Shown here: in pieces, positions 6,711-7,045 of the stretch
Layout of the letters: every line of letters begins with the position of its first letter
How positions within the stretch are numbered: position 1 is the stretch's first letter
NCBI GenBank assembly: GCA_002862585.1
Contig: PKDP01000081.1
Span: forward strand, 1 to 7,045
Length of the DNA: 7,045 bases
Reading direction: 5' to 3'
Source of the DNA: Flavobacteriales bacterium
GTDB lineage: Bacteria > Bacteroidota > Bacteroidia > Flavobacteriales > UBA7312
Translations under genes and position numbers: made by a program
The notes under the pieces: model-generated
Database searches by the model: none
Seen by the model: only the letters and a program-made list of their open reading frames with translations
What the model was told of the DNA's origin: nothing

Positions 6711-6731
6711 CTTCAATCAATAAAGTTCAGA

Positions 6732-7045
6732 ATGCACTTCTATCACCACAAATTGGAAAATGGAATACGTATAGTTCACAAAAAGACAGATAGAGCTGTA
6801 GCTCATTGTGGATTAATTATTAAGGGTGGTTCTAGAGACGAGATGGAAAATGAACAAGGTCTAGCTCACTTTATTGAGCATGTGATATTCAAAGGCACGA
6901 GCAAAAGAAAAGCCTTCCATATACTTAGTCGAATGGAAGATGTTGGAGGGGAAATAAATGCCTTCACTACCAAAGAGGAAACATGTATTCACTCCTCATT
7001 CATTCCAAAGTATTACGAACGCTCCCTAGAACTACTAAGTGATAT
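6732..7045 (+). CDS. M16 family zinc peptidase (3' end outside window)
   Basis: This is the N-terminal 104 codons of an insulinase/mitochondrial-processing-peptidase-like (M16) protein; the rest lies beyond the window. The inverted zinc motif HxxEH is present as HFIEH (46-50), where H46 and H50 bind zinc and E49 is the catalytic base. The third ligand, a glutamate some 75 residues further on, would fall outside. KLENGIRIVH (7-16), GGSRDE (32-37) and VGGEINAFTT (71-80) are family blocks. No signal peptide is visible, so a cytoplasmic enzyme of the ~400-residue single-unit class is likelier than the secreted long forms. The ATG at 6732 is the first possible start and gives the usual N-terminus. 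It lies 21 bp after the terminator, so the gene seems to be transcribed separately or by read-through. Confidence 0.93.
   Translation, partial: MHFYHHKLENGIRIVHKKTDRAVAHCGLIIKGGSRDEMENEQGLAHFIEHVIFKGTSKRKAFHILSRMEDVGGEINAFTTKEETCIHSSFIPKYYERSLELLSD

Noticed and set aside
1..7045. Mobile element, CRISPR array, tRNA/rRNA or defence system
   Set aside because: No repeat-spacer pattern, transposase, integrase, terminal repeats or RNA-gene sequence was seen; nearly all of the window is filled by intact housekeeping genes.

Overview
The window looks like chromosomal core DNA from a member of Bacteroidota, most likely of the order Flavobacteriales. The evidence is low GC content, AT-rich gene starts without Shine-Dalgarno sequences, a Bacteroidota-type FtsH, a short-form phosphatidylserine decarboxylase, a promoter-like TAnnTTTG element, and a gene order (Nudix / pyrE / SRPBCC / biotin ligase / rsfS / ftsH / cdsA / psd) that I recall as common in Flavobacteriia. 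The lineage call is inference from protein style and synteny; no marker gene was compared.

Layout. Bases 1-468 (minus) hold a Nudix hydrolase whose C-terminus lies outside the window. It diverges from pyrE (476-1117, plus), with only 7 bp between the two start codons. pyrE abuts a small SRPBCC-fold gene (1118-1516). That gene runs tail-to-tail, with a 21 bp overlap, into a biotin-protein ligase gene on the minus strand (1496-2233). A 72 bp divergent gap (2234-2305) carries the best promoter candidate, upstream of a compact plus-strand run: rsfS (2306-2683), ftsH (2686-4632), a DUF2007-type small gene (4592-4801), cdsA (4788-5609) and psd (5606-6256). Its gaps and overlaps are 2 bp gap, 41 bp overlap, 14 bp overlap and 4 bp overlap. 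Next come a lysine- and cysteine-rich small secreted protein (6298-6654), a rho-independent terminator (6673-6710), and the first 104 codons of an M16 zinc peptidase (6732-7045, runs off the end).

How the genes fit together. The rsfS-to-psd run joins ribosome silencing, membrane protein quality control and two steps of phospholipid synthesis. CdsA makes CDP-diacylglycerol. Psd converts phosphatidylserine to phosphatidylethanolamine; the intermediate enzyme, phosphatidylserine synthase, is not in the window. pyrE serves pyrimidine synthesis, and the biotin ligase activates biotin-dependent carboxylases. All of this is housekeeping.

I found no CRISPR array, RNA gene, insertion sequence, prophage or defence system. 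No stretch longer than 300 bases lacks a gene. The one product I cannot place in a family is the 118-residue secreted protein with 12 cysteines; it is the best candidate for something undescribed. The chain of overlapping genes around ftsH is the second point worth a look.
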